Source of the DNA: Neostapfia colusana
Taxonomy: Eukaryota; Streptophyta; Magnoliopsida; Poales; Poaceae
Assembly (NCBI GenBank): GCA_030760725.1
Contig: JASWHV010000018.1
Location: 17,454,273 to 17,518,272, forward strand
Length of the DNA: 64,000 nt
Direction of reading: 5' to 3'
Positions 8,619-18,020 of this stretch are shown here, piece by piece (position 1 is the stretch's first letter; each line of letters opens with the position of its first letter). The translations under genes were made by a program, and so were the position numbers. The notes below the pieces were generated by a model. The model saw nothing but the letters and a program-made list of their open reading frames with translations, was not told the origin of the DNA and did no database searches.

Positions 8619-9602
8619 TGTCGAAGTGTTCAGTCGACACTTCCCCTGGGCCTGCACTGGGCAGCCCGCGGAGGTTCTTTTTTCGGTGGGGCTAGTCCCT
8701 AGCGGAGAGCTTGCGCAGATGGACGAGTTAGTAAGAGCTTGACACGGCGAGTTTTACGTGGTTCAGGCCGCCGGAGCGTAAAACCCTACGTCCACGGCGA
8801 GCTATGGAGCTCGCTGTATTGCTTGCTGCTCAGGACCGGAGGCCTGAGCTTGGGGGTGAGTTACAGCTTGAGAGTGTATGGCTAGCGTATGAGTTGCAAA
8901 GTGCGAACTCTTGCTATCGTCACCTACCCGAGCCTTTTATAGTCCAAGACTCGGGCGGCTTACAAGGGGAGCCCGGACCCGACAGGTGGTCCCGGGAAGA
9001 TTGTCTATTATCTACCGTATCTGCAGTTATGCCGGTAGTTGCCTCTGGTCGAAGGCTTCTGAGTCTTCATCTTGCCGCCCTGCCCATGCCGCATGCTAGT
9101 CGTAGTGGTTGATGACGGCGCAGGCGGCATGGGATGTCTTGTCGCGGTGTTTATTGGCTGGCAGGTTCTGACACCGCGCGCCAGTCTGTGATGCGACTGG
9201 GCGCAACGGCACCTGACAGACGCGAGCTCCGCGTCTCCGTGTCTCGGGAAGACGCGGGCCTTGAATACCTTGTACGGGCAAGGTATGGGGTGTCTTTACG
9301 CCCGCTGCCTACCGCTCGGGGCAGGCAGCGCCATTCTGCTGCCATGTGGCGGGCCCGGAGCCCTTCTCAGAGGAGAGGAGGGTCAGCTCCGCGAGGCACG
9401 TGGAGCCTCCGGACCTCTCCCCGCGGAGGGGGAGGTCCGGCTTCTGTATGCCACGTGGCGGGCCCGGAGCTCTCCTCTAAGGAGAGGGAGGTCCGGCCCC
9501 GCCGGACGCGTGGCGCCTTCGGAGCTCTCCCTGCAGAGAAGGGCGAGTTCCTTAGGCACTTTACCCTGTGCGCGGGGGTACCCCATATCTCAGGTACCGA
9601 CA
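8619..9602 (-). repeat. A 5' LTR (984 bp)
   Basis: On the minus strand it starts TGTCGGTACC (9602) and ends CTTCGACA (8619), giving TG...CA ends. U3 holds the GC-rich tandem units with CACGTGG-type boxes (near 9341, 9397, 9450, 9506). A TATA box lies at 8934-8941. Copies of the family in this window are the solo LTR 12670-13767, both LTRs of F, H and the D LTR. Confidence 0.93.
8934..8941 (-). promoter_or_regulatory. TATA box of A 5' LTR
   Basis: The minus strand reads GGACTATAAAAGGCTCGGG, conserved in every Tat LTR here (13444, 46576-46583, 52526-52533, 54697, 56175). It probably directs the genomic transcript, starting some 25-30 bases downstream. Confidence 0.75.
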
Positions 9603-9603
9603 C

Positions 9604-12390
9604 GGGACTACGCCCATATCACGGAGACCATACAAGATGGCTCCAAATGAACTGGCGGAACTGAAAGAACAGCTCAATGATCTGTTGAGCAAGGGTTTCA
9701 TTAGGCCGAGTTCCTCGCCTTGGGGATGCTCGGCGCTGTTTGTAAAGAAGAAGGATGAAACCCTGAGGCTGTGTGTGGACTACCGGCCGCTCAACGCCGT
9801 CACCATCAAGAATAAGTACCCACTGCCCCGCATCGACATATTGTTTGATCAACTTGTGGGTGCAATTGTGTTCTCAAAGATGGACCTTCGCTCTGGATAT
9901 CACCAGATCAAGATCCGGGCGGAGGATATCCCGAAGACGGCCTTCTCGATGAGATATGGACTATATGAATATCTCGTCATGTCCTTTGGTCTCACAAATG
10001 CTCCAGCCCATTTCATGTATCTCATGAACTCAGTGTTCATGCCGGAGCTGGACAAGTTCGTGGTAGTGTTCATCGACGATATCTTGGTTTACTCCAAGAC
10101 AGAAGCCGAACATGCCGAACACTTGAGAATCGTTCTTCAACGATTGCGGGACCATAAGCTCTACGCCAAGTTCAGCAAATGCGAGTTTTGGTTCAGCCAA
10201 GTACCATTCTTGGGACATATCATCTCAGCGGAAGGCATTGCGGTTGACCCAAGCAAAATAGAGCAAGTGCTGAAATGGAAAGCTCCCACTTCAGTTCATG
10301 AAGTCAGAAGTTTCCTCGGGTTAGTGGGATACTATCAGAGATTCATTCCAAGCTTCTCCAAGCTCGCTAAGCCGATGACAGAGTTGCTGAAGAAAGGGAC
10401 GAAATATGTTTGGAACATGGCGTGTGAAGGAGCGTTCCGAGCATTGGTGAAGCATCTCACCACAGCCCCGGTCTTAGCTCAGCCGGATACAACAAAGCCC
10501 TTCGACGTGTATTGTGACGCGTCCGGTATTGGGCTTGGCTGCGTGTTGATGCAGGAAGGACGTGTGGTCACTTATGGCTCACGCCAACTTCGGAACCATG
10601 AGCAGCATTATCCCACTCATGATCTTGAGCTTGCTGCAGTGGTGTTGGCGCTGAAAATGTGGAGGCACTATCTCCTGGGGAACTTGGTGCATCTCTACAC
10701 CGACCACAAGAGCTTAAAATATATTTTCACCCAGAAGGAGCTGAACATGAGGCAATGGAGGTGGCTAGAATTAATCAAAGACTATGAAATTGAGATCCAC
10801 TACCACCCCGGCAAGGCGAATGTGGTTGCCGACGCGCTGAGTCGGAAATCACATGTCCATCACATCACCATTACACCGGTGGAGGAGGAAGAGCCAAGTT
10901 TATACTTGGTTCCTTATGGATCGCTGTACAACCTTGCCCTCATCCCTACCATATGGGAGGACATCATTGCAGCTCAGAAGACGGATAAAGGCATGGCACA
11001 TCTCCGGAGACGGATGGACAACGGGGAAATCAAATGTTTCCGGAAGGATGATGAGGGGACGCTGTGGTTCAATGACCGCATAGTCGTACCCCGGGATATG
11101 GAGTTGAGAAAGAAGATCCTCGATGAAGCTCACTTGTCCAAGTACCCCATTCATCCGGGCAGCAACAAAATGTACCAAGATTTGAAAAAGAAATTTTGGT
11201 GGACGCGGATGAAGCGGGAGGTAGCTAAGTACGTATCCGAGTGCGATACGTGCCGACGAGTGAAAGCTGATCACATGAAGAAATCAGGGCTGCTACAACC
11301 CCTGAAGATCCCGGTATGGAAATGGGAAGATGTGAGCATGGATTTCATTGTGGGATTACCCCTAACATCCAACAAACATGATTACCTTTGGGTAATCGTC
11401 GATCGGTTAACCAAGACGGCTCATTTCATCCCGGTGAATACACGTTACAATGCCGGCAAATATGCGGAGCTATACATAGTGAAGATTCTATGCCTATACG
11501 GGGTACCCAAGACCATTGTCTCAGATCGAGGTGCATTATTTGTATCTCGCTTTTGGGAGCAGCTGCACGCTGCATTGGGTACCAAGTTGATCAGGAGCTC
11601 CGCCTATCACCCTCAGACAGATGGCCAGACAGAGAGGGTGAATCAAGTTCTGGAAGACATGTTGAGAGCATGTGCCATCCACCATGGTAGGAACTGGGAT
11701 GATCATCTACCATTGGCGGAATTCTCGTACAACAACGGCTATCAGGCGAGTATCAAAATGGCACCTTACGAAGCTCTCTACGGTCGTAAATGCCGCACCC
11801 CATTAATTTGGTGCGAGTCCGGTGAAAGGGTCACATTCGGGGTTGATGTGGTGAACGACGCCGAAGAGCGCATTCGGACAATTCAAGCCAATTTGAAGGC
11901 CGCTCAATCCCGGCAGAAGAGCTACGCTTATAAGAGGCATAGGCCGTTGCACTTTGACATTGGGGAACACGTGTACCTCCGCGTGTCTCCGATGAAGGGC
12001 GTGCACCGGTTCGGTGTGAAGGGGAAGCTCGCTCCCCGTTTTATTGGACCCTACGCTATCACCGAGAAGTGTGGACCAGCGGCGTATCGATTGGAGTTAC
12101 CGGCATCCCTTGCTGGTGTCCATAATGTGTTCCATATTTCGCAACTGCGAAAATGTTTGAAGCATACGGCTGCTGTTCCTACCGAAGACATCGGCGAGCT
12201 GAAACCGGATTTGACCTATGATGAGTATCCGGTGGAAATTCTTGATGAGAAAGCCCGAACCACGCGTAACAGAACGTTGTGGTTCTACAAGATCCTCTGG
12301 AGTAACCATACCGTGGAAGAAGCGACATGGGAGAGCGAAGAATTCCTTCGCTCAAATTACCTGGAGTTCATGGCTTCTCAACACGGGTAA
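9604..12390 (+). CDS. pol: B pol (RT to integrase-chromodomain), 5' part outside window
   Basis: About 928 unbroken codons from the A junction to TAA. The frame is open back into A's LTR (GTG/ATG-like starts near 9568), but that start is an accident of the insertion. RT motifs are RLCVDYRPLNAVTIKNKYPLP and the catalytic FIDD (10069-10080). RNase H follows (FDVYCDASGIGLG, near 10500), then the integrase H-H-C-C finger (about 11125-11270, ending SECDTCRRVK), the core Asp residues in MDFIVGLPL and VSDRGALF, and the Glu in DGQTERVNQ. The chromodomain lies at about 12230-12350 (IDE/ILDEKARTTRNRTLWFYKILW). Chromodomains direct integration to heterochromatin in related elements. Residue identity to E is very high by eye. 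Confidence 0.92.
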   Translation, partial: GTTPISRRPYKMAPNELAELKEQLNDLLSKGFIRPSSSPWGCSALFVKKKDETLRLCVDYRPLNAVTIKNKYPLPRIDILFDQLVGAIVFSKMDLRSGYHQIKIRAEDIPKTAFSMRYGLYEYLVMSFGLTNAPAHFMYLMNSVFMPELDKFVVVFIDDILVYSKTEAEHAEHLRIVLQRLRDHKLYAKFSKCEFWFSQVPFLGHIISAEGIAVDPSKIEQVLKWKAPTSVHEVRSFLGLVGYYQRFIPSFSKLAKPMTELLKKGTKYVWNMACEGAFRALVKHLTTAPVLAQPDTTKPFDVYCDASGIGLGCVLMQEGRVVTYGSRQLRNHEQHYPTHDLELAAVVLALKMWRHYLLGNLVHLYTDHKSLKYIFTQKELNMRQWRWLELIKDYEIEIHYHPGKANVVADALSRKSHVHHITITPVEEEEPSLYLVPYGSLYNLALIPTIWEDIIAAQKTDKGMAHLRRRMDNGEIKCFRKDDEGTLWFNDRIVVPRDMELRKKILDEAHLSKYPIHPGSNKMYQDLKKKFWWTRMKREVAKYVSECDTCRRVKADHMKKSGLLQPLKIPVWKWEDVSMDFIVGLPLTSNKHDYLWVIVDRLTKTAHFIPVNTRYNAGKYAELYIVKILCLYGVPKTIVSDRGALFVSRFWEQLHAALGTKLIRSSAYHPQTDGQTERVNQVLEDMLRACAIHHGRNWDDHLPLAEFSYNNGYQASIKMAPYEALYGRKCRTPLIWCESGERVTFGVDVVNDAEERIRTIQANLKAAQSRQKSYAYKRHRPLHFDIGEHVYLRVSPMKGVHRFGVKGKLAPRFIGPYAITEKCGPAAYRLELPASLAGVHNVFHISQLRKCLKHTAAVPTEDIGELKPDLTYDEYPVEILDEKARTTRNRTLWFYKILWSNHTVEEATWESEEFLRSNYLEFMASQHG

Positions 12391-12421
12391 GTCCCTACTA
12401 CATCGCTATCTCTTCTTTTGT

Positions 12422-12456
12422 AATCTCGGGACGAGATTCTTTTAAGGGGGGAGGAA
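12422..12456 (+). other. Hairpin and polypurine tract of B
   Basis: AATCTCG-GGA-CGAGATT (12422-12438) can form a 7-bp stem. It is followed by CTTTTAAGGGGGGAGGAA, the purine tract abutting the LTR start at 12457. The same arrangement occurs in C and E. Confidence 0.8.
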
Positions 12457-12669
12457 TGTAAGGGCCTCAGTGTTGGCACACATTTGAAGTGTTCATCACC
12501 ACACCACACACCTCATTTGAGGAAAGATGATGAACACAAATGAAGAGCATGTAACCACCATCAACATGCTCATTAGAGAACAAACTCACATATTGCAAAA
12601 GTGGTATTTCCCACATGTGATATAGGTGGGCTGGACTTATGAAAACTCCTACACATTGCTAAGGATGTC
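12457..12669 (+). repeat. B 3' LTR, part 1
   Basis: Starts TGTAAGGGCCTCAG after the polypurine tract and matches the start of the C 3' LTR at 29008 and of G (18020 leftward). It is interrupted after ATGTC by the solo LTR and resumes at 13773. Confidence 0.92.
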
Positions 12670-13767
12670 TGTCGGTACCTGAGATATGGGGTACCCCCGC
12701 GCACAGGGTAAAATGCCTAAGGTACTCGCCCTTCTCCGCAGGGAGAGCTCCGAAGACGCCACGCGTCCGGCGGGGCCGGACCTCCCTCTCCTCAGAGGAG
12801 AGCTCCGGGCCCACCACGTGGCATACAGAAGCCGGACCTCCCCCTCCGCAGGAGAGAGGTCCGAAGACGCCACGCGTCCAGCAGGGCCGGACCTCCCTCT
12901 CCGCAGAGGAGAGCTCCAGGCCCGCCACGTGGCATACAGAAGCCGGACCTCCCCCTCCGCGGGGAGAGGTCCGGAGGCTCCACGTGCCCCGCAGGCCGGA
13001 CCCTTCTCTCCTCAGAGAAGGGCTCCGGACCCGCCACGTGGCCAGAAGAACGGTGCTGCCCGCCCCCGAGCGGTAGGCAACGGGCGTAAAGGCGCCCCAC
13101 ACCTTGCCCGTACAAGGTATTCAAGGCCCGCGTCTTCCCAAGATGCGGAAACGCGGAGCACGCGTCTGTCAGGTGCCGTTGCGCCCAGTCGCATCACAGA
13201 CTGGCGCGCGGTGTCAGAACCTGCCAGCTAATAAACGCTGCGACAAGACATCCCATGCCGCCTGCGCCGTCATCAACCACTACGACTAGCGTGCGGCATG
13301 GGCAGGGCGGCAAGATGAAGACTCAGAAGCCTTCAACCAGAGGCAGCTACCGGCGTAACTACAGATACGGTAGATAATAGACAATCTTCCCGGGACCACC
13401 TGTCGGGTCCCGGCTCCCCTTGTAAGCCACCCGAGTCTTGGACTATAAAAGGCTCGGGTAGGCGTCGATAGCAAGGGTTCGCATTTTGCAACTCATACGC
13501 TAGCCATACACTCTCAAGCTGTAACTCACCCCCAAGCTCAGGCCCCCGGCCCTGAGCAGCAAGCAATACAGCGAGCTCCATAGCTCGCCGTGGACGTAGG
13601 GTTTTACGCTCCGGCGGCCTGAACCACGTAAAACTCGCCGTGTCAAGCTCTCCCTAACTCGTCCATCTGCGCAAGCTTTCCGCTAGGAGTCTAGCCCCGC
13701 CGAAAAAAGAACCTCCGGGGGCTGCCCAGTGCAGGCCCGGGGGAAGTGTCGACCGAACACTTCGACA
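12670..13767 (+). mobile_element. Solo Tat LTR (1098 bp) in B's LTR
   Basis: Starts TGTCGGTACC and ends CTTCGACA. It is flanked on both sides by ATGTC (12665-12669 and 13768-13772), a perfect 5-bp target duplication, and the host LTR reads continuously across it (compare 29205-29235). It lacks internal sequence, so it is the product of recombination between the two LTRs of an inserted element. It is about 114 bases longer than A's LTR; the extra length is in the GC-rich array (CACGTGGC-type boxes near 12815, 12920, 12977 and 13030). Confidence 0.95.
13444..13451 (+). promoter_or_regulatory. TATA box of the solo LTR
   Basis: TATAAAAG in the conserved GGACTATAAAAGGCTCGGG context. The solo LTR could still start transcription rightwards. 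Confidence 0.7.
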
Positions 13768-13772
13768 ATGTC

Positions 13773-15149
13773 CATGCCAAGTTTCACCCAAATTCAAAAC
13801 CTTTTTGAGGTCATTTTGGGTATAGATAGAAAGAGGGCAGTTTGAAACCAAATTCAAATTCAAACTGTTTTTGTCCCATGAATTTAAAAGTGGAGGCATA
13901 TTCTTATTCAGCACATTTTTGTGAACTCACACACCAATTTTCACTCCATTTGAAGTTGATCTTGACATGAGCTAAGTGGGACGAATTCAAACTTTATTTG
14001 AATTCAAAACTGAACTTGTGCTAAAATTCACTCAAACCGAACCCAATTTGAATTCTATTCAATTCAAATGGCTCGGGGGTGAATAATTTGAATCACCAGG
14101 GGTGTTACGGGGCTCACTGTTTACAACAGTGATTAGGAGTAAATTTCAGAGGTTAAAACCCCGGGTGGGACCCACATGTCATAGAGGGAAGAAGGAGAAA
14201 CTTGCACCCAAAGTCAGAGTCTCGGTGGGAATGTCCGCCGAGCAGCTGTCAGCTGTGCCACCGAGCAGCTACCGGCGCCACCAGCTGCTTCCCTCTCCGC
14301 GCGTTGGCGCCCAGGGCGGCTGGCTCGCGCCCCCACGCGACCGGCACCGCCTCAGCCGAGCAGGAGTCGGACGGCTTTATCTTCTCGCGGGCAAACCCGA
14401 GCAGCGGCATTGTTTCTCGCCGCAGCTCTCTGCTCAATCGGGAAAACCAGCAAAACCATCTCCTCCTTCGTCCCTGAGCTGCTAGACAGCCACCTGAGCT
14501 CGCACTCCACCTCTCCAACGCCAGAAACCTCGAGCTCCGACCTCCTTTGCCCAAAGACGATCGCCACCGCGACGACCTAGCCTCAGCCGAGAGTCAGGCG
14601 CCCGTGGGCAGCGTTCCACAGGCGTTTTCACGGTCCAGCGAGAGAGGCAAAATGAGCGCGCGACCACCGTGCTGCTCTCCTCCAAGTTTGGAAGCCAACC
14701 GTGAAGAATCCGCAGAGAATTTCCAGTTTTTGCTCCGGCGACCGTAAACCGAGCTTCCGGTACGGTTTCTTTAAATTCTCGCTCTATGATCTTTCGGAGG
14801 TCATCAAATCTTGCACATAGACGCTGGACTAGCCGGCGATCAAGTTCTTTTCTGCATCCGTAGGATGAAACTGTCTAGGAGTGAAGAATTTCGAGCTCGA
14901 TCGAGGGCGGTCATGGCGAGCACGATCGGTCACACGGTGCCGACCGACTTACCGCCATCCCTGAACCCTTTTGACACCTTGTCGAGCTTCCTAGAGGTAC
15001 ACTGATGCTGTAGGGCCGTTTGTTCGAGGTGTTGGTGGGTTTAGAAACCACGGGCGATGGTGTCGAACCTCAACCGAGGCCGCGGCACGTCGCCGAGCTA
15101 CTTCCGGTCACCCCCAGCCCGACCTGTCACCCCCGACGTGTTCCTCGAC
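13773..15149 (+). repeat. B 3' LTR, part 2, truncated
   Basis: Continues the LTR after the solo insertion: AT-rich U3 with AATTCAAA runs to about 14190, then a GC-rich stretch that parallels but differs from the C LTR. The block near 15000 (TACACTGATGC) corresponds to C's TCCACTGATGC near 19040. The sequence ends at 15149 about 1.6 kb into a roughly 4-kb LTR. Frames of up to 127 codons here have no recognisable product. Confidence 0.82.
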
Positions 15150-18020
15150 GTCGAGTGCCTCTAGCCTATGCTCGCGAGTAGTTCCAACTACTCGACTTGT
15201 ACCGAATCCTACTCTATCATAGCAATGCAGTAGCTAACGGGGTTTGCAATCCTAAACCAAACCCATGGTTCTCTTGGCTATGCAGTGGGGCTTCCAAACA
15301 AGACTCTAATGCAAAGAATAAAGTAAACAAGTATGTGCTCAAAACAATAAAAATTTGTAAAAAGGTTGATGCAAACTGGAGCTTGCCTTGCTGCTCTTGG
15401 CCGTAGGCTAGCTGTTCCTCCGTAGTAACGAAGTCTAGGACTTCGGGTTCCTCCTCGACCTTAGCGACTACATGATAAGAGAGGTACATGTATTAATTTG
15501 AATGCATTTATATTAAGTTTGAACTTGTGAAGCTTATAAGTCCCACTAGACAGACTCAATGACTGTGAAACTTTTACTGTGGCTTGGTTACAACCTAAAT
15601 AGAGACTTGGTCAAGTTTTAGTTGCAGCAATGCTCATTTGAGCCCTCCACAATTAATTATGTCCTTGACCTTAATTTGAACTCTTAGGGTGCTCTAAGGA
15701 TTTTCATGAAACAAACTATGACTTTCTGAAAACTAGATTTTCAGAGGGTTCTAATGGATTTGGTCTCACTTAATTTGGAAGTTCCTAACTAAAGAATGAG
15801 CTAAACAATTTCAGAGAAAATTCTGAAAATGTTTCTGAACATTTTCAATTTTCTCTGGAACAGTTTCACTAATCACACCATTAGGTGGATTAAATGAGAT
15901 CCAATGGGTTTGAAATTTTTATGGTAGTTCAGGGATACTTTGGTGAACATCCCAGCAAAATTTCAGGATTTTCCTCCAAAGGATTCTCCAGTTAAAATTC
16001 CAAACAGTTTAAATTTTGAGGAATTAATTATGGAGAAATAAGGAATTTCATGAAGTGAAACTTGATTTGCTGGAAAGTACTCAGAGAGCTGAATCCAGCA
16101 AAATTTGGTTCACTCAATTTGGAGCTTTCTAGCCAAAGTTAAGAGGATTTGAAGTTTGAAGGAAATCTGAAAATCGGGGAAAGGTTTAAACTCGCGAGTG
16201 GGCCCCGGGGACACGCGTCGCACGCCGCGGCGACAGCACACCGCGGCCCACAAGGATTTTGCGCGCCAGCACACCCGATCCCGGCCGCAGCCCAATCCCG
16301 ATTCAAAATATCGGCCGCTGACAGCTGGGGTCCACCCCCTTCTTCAACCTCGTGACGCCCGCGCTCCGCCGCCGAGGGACCTCGCCGGAGAGCTCGCCGC
16401 CGGCTTCTGTACAGCTCCAAACTTCACAATTTTGGCCGCCCCTGCCTACTTTCACTCCGGGAACAGGATTCTGGGGTCAGCTACTCATGACAATGGCCGG
16501 TGCATGGTCGGCGATGAGCCGCCACCTCGGAAAGACTTCGGCCATGTCGGCTGACTTCCCTAGCACCTCAACTACTCGAGGAACTGGTCGGGAAGCATCA
16601 GTGGACCTCAGGGAAGGTCGACATGAGCTTTAGGCAGCTCGGGGAAGGCCCGAAGTAGGTCCTCACCGTGCGCCCGATGCCTCTCGTTTATTCCGCCATT
16701 GGTAAACCTCGAATTACGCCGGGTACAGAGGTTCTCCGGCCAAGGGTTGTGAAGGCAACTTGTGCGTTACCGTGTTTAGTTTGTGTGAGAGCGGATTGAG
16801 GCCCTCTAATCCTTTCTAGAGCACGAATTCGACAGAATCGCACCCGAAGGTCGTTCTGCACACAGAAAGGGGAAAACTGGAAATTCGCCGCCGGTGAGCA
16901 ATCACTCGGGCTGTGGCTCGGGGGTGAGCAGCACCGGTCACCAGTGCGTCCAAGGGTGCCTTGGCTCAGGCGTGACAACGCCCTGGTTGGGCTGTCCACG
17001 GGAGCCCGAGGTGCAGCGGTTCTAAGTCACCGAATTGATCTTTTGGCACAGCCGATATCAATCGGTTTCAACTGAATTCTAGCAGCGGGGAAGACGGAGG
17101 AAGGTCTCTAGTACCTTGCCAGGGCTCTGGAGGGGACGGAGGAAGCTGTGATCGGCGTTCTCCGATCGATTCCGAGCTGCGGGAAGTTTCGGCCGGCGCT
17201 GAGTTCTTGCGGGGGAAGAAACGGGCGATGCTTCGGCCGAGGAGGGGGAAAGGTGCCTTAAGAAGGCTCTGCACCGCCTCACGCCCGCGCGTGGCCAAGC
17301 AGCTGTTGGCACGGCGGCTTCCCTCGGTGGCGATCGCAGTGGCGGCACGGTTAACCGAGTGAGAAAGTCTCAGTCGGTTTGATTTGAAGTAGAGGCTGAC
17401 ATGTGGGTCCCACTCCCTATTTTAACCTCTGAAATTTACTCCTAATCACTGTTGTAAACAGTGAACCCCATACTACCCCTAATAATTCAAATTATTCACC
17501 CATGAGCCATTTGAATTGAGTAGAATTTAAATTGGGTTTGGTTTGAGTGAATTTCAGCACAAGTTCAGTTTTGAATTCAAATAAAGTTTGAATTGGTCCC
17601 ACTTAGCTCATGTCAAGATCAACTCCAAATGGTGTGAAAATTGGTGTGTGAGCTAACAAAAATGTGCTGAGTAAGAATATGCCTCCCACTTTTAAATTCA
17701 TGGGATAAAAACAGTTTGAATTTGAATATGGTTTCAAACTGCCCTCTTTCTAACTATACCCAAAATGACCTCAAAAAGGTTTTGAATTTGGGTGAAACTT
17801 GGCATGGACATCCTTAGCAAAGTGTAGGAGTTTTCATATGTCCAGCCCACCTATATCACATGTGGGAAATACCACTTTTGCAATGTGTGAGTTTGTTCTC
17901 TAATGAGCATGTTGATGGTGGCTACTTGCTCTTCATTTGTGTTCATCATCTTTCCTCAAATGAGGTGTGGGGTGTGGTGATGAACACTTCAATTTTGTGT
18001 CAAAAACTGAGGCCCTTACA
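15150..18020 (-). repeat. G: inverted, truncated Tekay LTR
   Basis: Read on the minus strand, it starts TGTAAGGGCCTCAG at 18020 and follows the C LTR for 2871 bases to GGCACTCGAC (15150), where it breaks off. The missing 3' part is about 1.2 kb. Its start abuts CTTGA at 18021 inside C's 5' LTR. It is best read as the 5' LTR of a minus-strand element inserted in C, with everything further left deleted. Its U3 is closer to B's LTR than to C's. Confidence 0.85.

Larger units (their letters stand above)
1..9602 (-). mobile_element. Element A: Tat-lineage Ty3/gypsy retrotransposon, left LTR cut by window edge
   Basis: On the minus strand the order is 5' LTR (8619-9602), tRNA-Arg-like primer site, gag-protease, RT-RNase H-RNase H-integrase, a 3' region with the remains of an antisense unit, a polypurine tract, and a 3' LTR starting at 292 and leaving the window. 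The two RNase H domains and the Cys/His gag knuckle place it in the Tat lineage. The base after the right LTR (9603) is in the middle of element B's pol, so A is nested in B; the expected 5-bp duplication is CGGGA (9603-9607), whose partner lies outside the window. The integrase end carries a stop and a frameshift, so this copy is probably not autonomous. Confidence 0.93.
9603..15149 (+). mobile_element. Element B: Tekay/Del chromovirus, 3' half, rearranged
   Basis: B enters the window at the right border of A (9603) in mid-pol and continues as an open frame to a chromodomain (12390), a polypurine tract and a 3' LTR starting TGTAAGGGCC (12457). The LTR is interrupted by a Tat solo LTR and breaks off after about 1.6 kb at 15149, where an inverted LTR (G) begins. 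B's pol is close to that of E but its LTR belongs with C and G. The 5' half of B must lie left of the window, beyond A. Confidence 0.88.

Noticed and set aside
14102..14747. GC-rich frames in B's LTR that could pass as a small grass gene
   Set aside because: Position and flanks are LTR; overlapping frames on both strands reflect high GC only.
12457..18020. A DNA transposon with long terminal inverted repeats
   Set aside because: The inverted ends are LTR starts (TGTAAGGGCC) with unequal truncation inside; there is no transposase and no shared target duplication.
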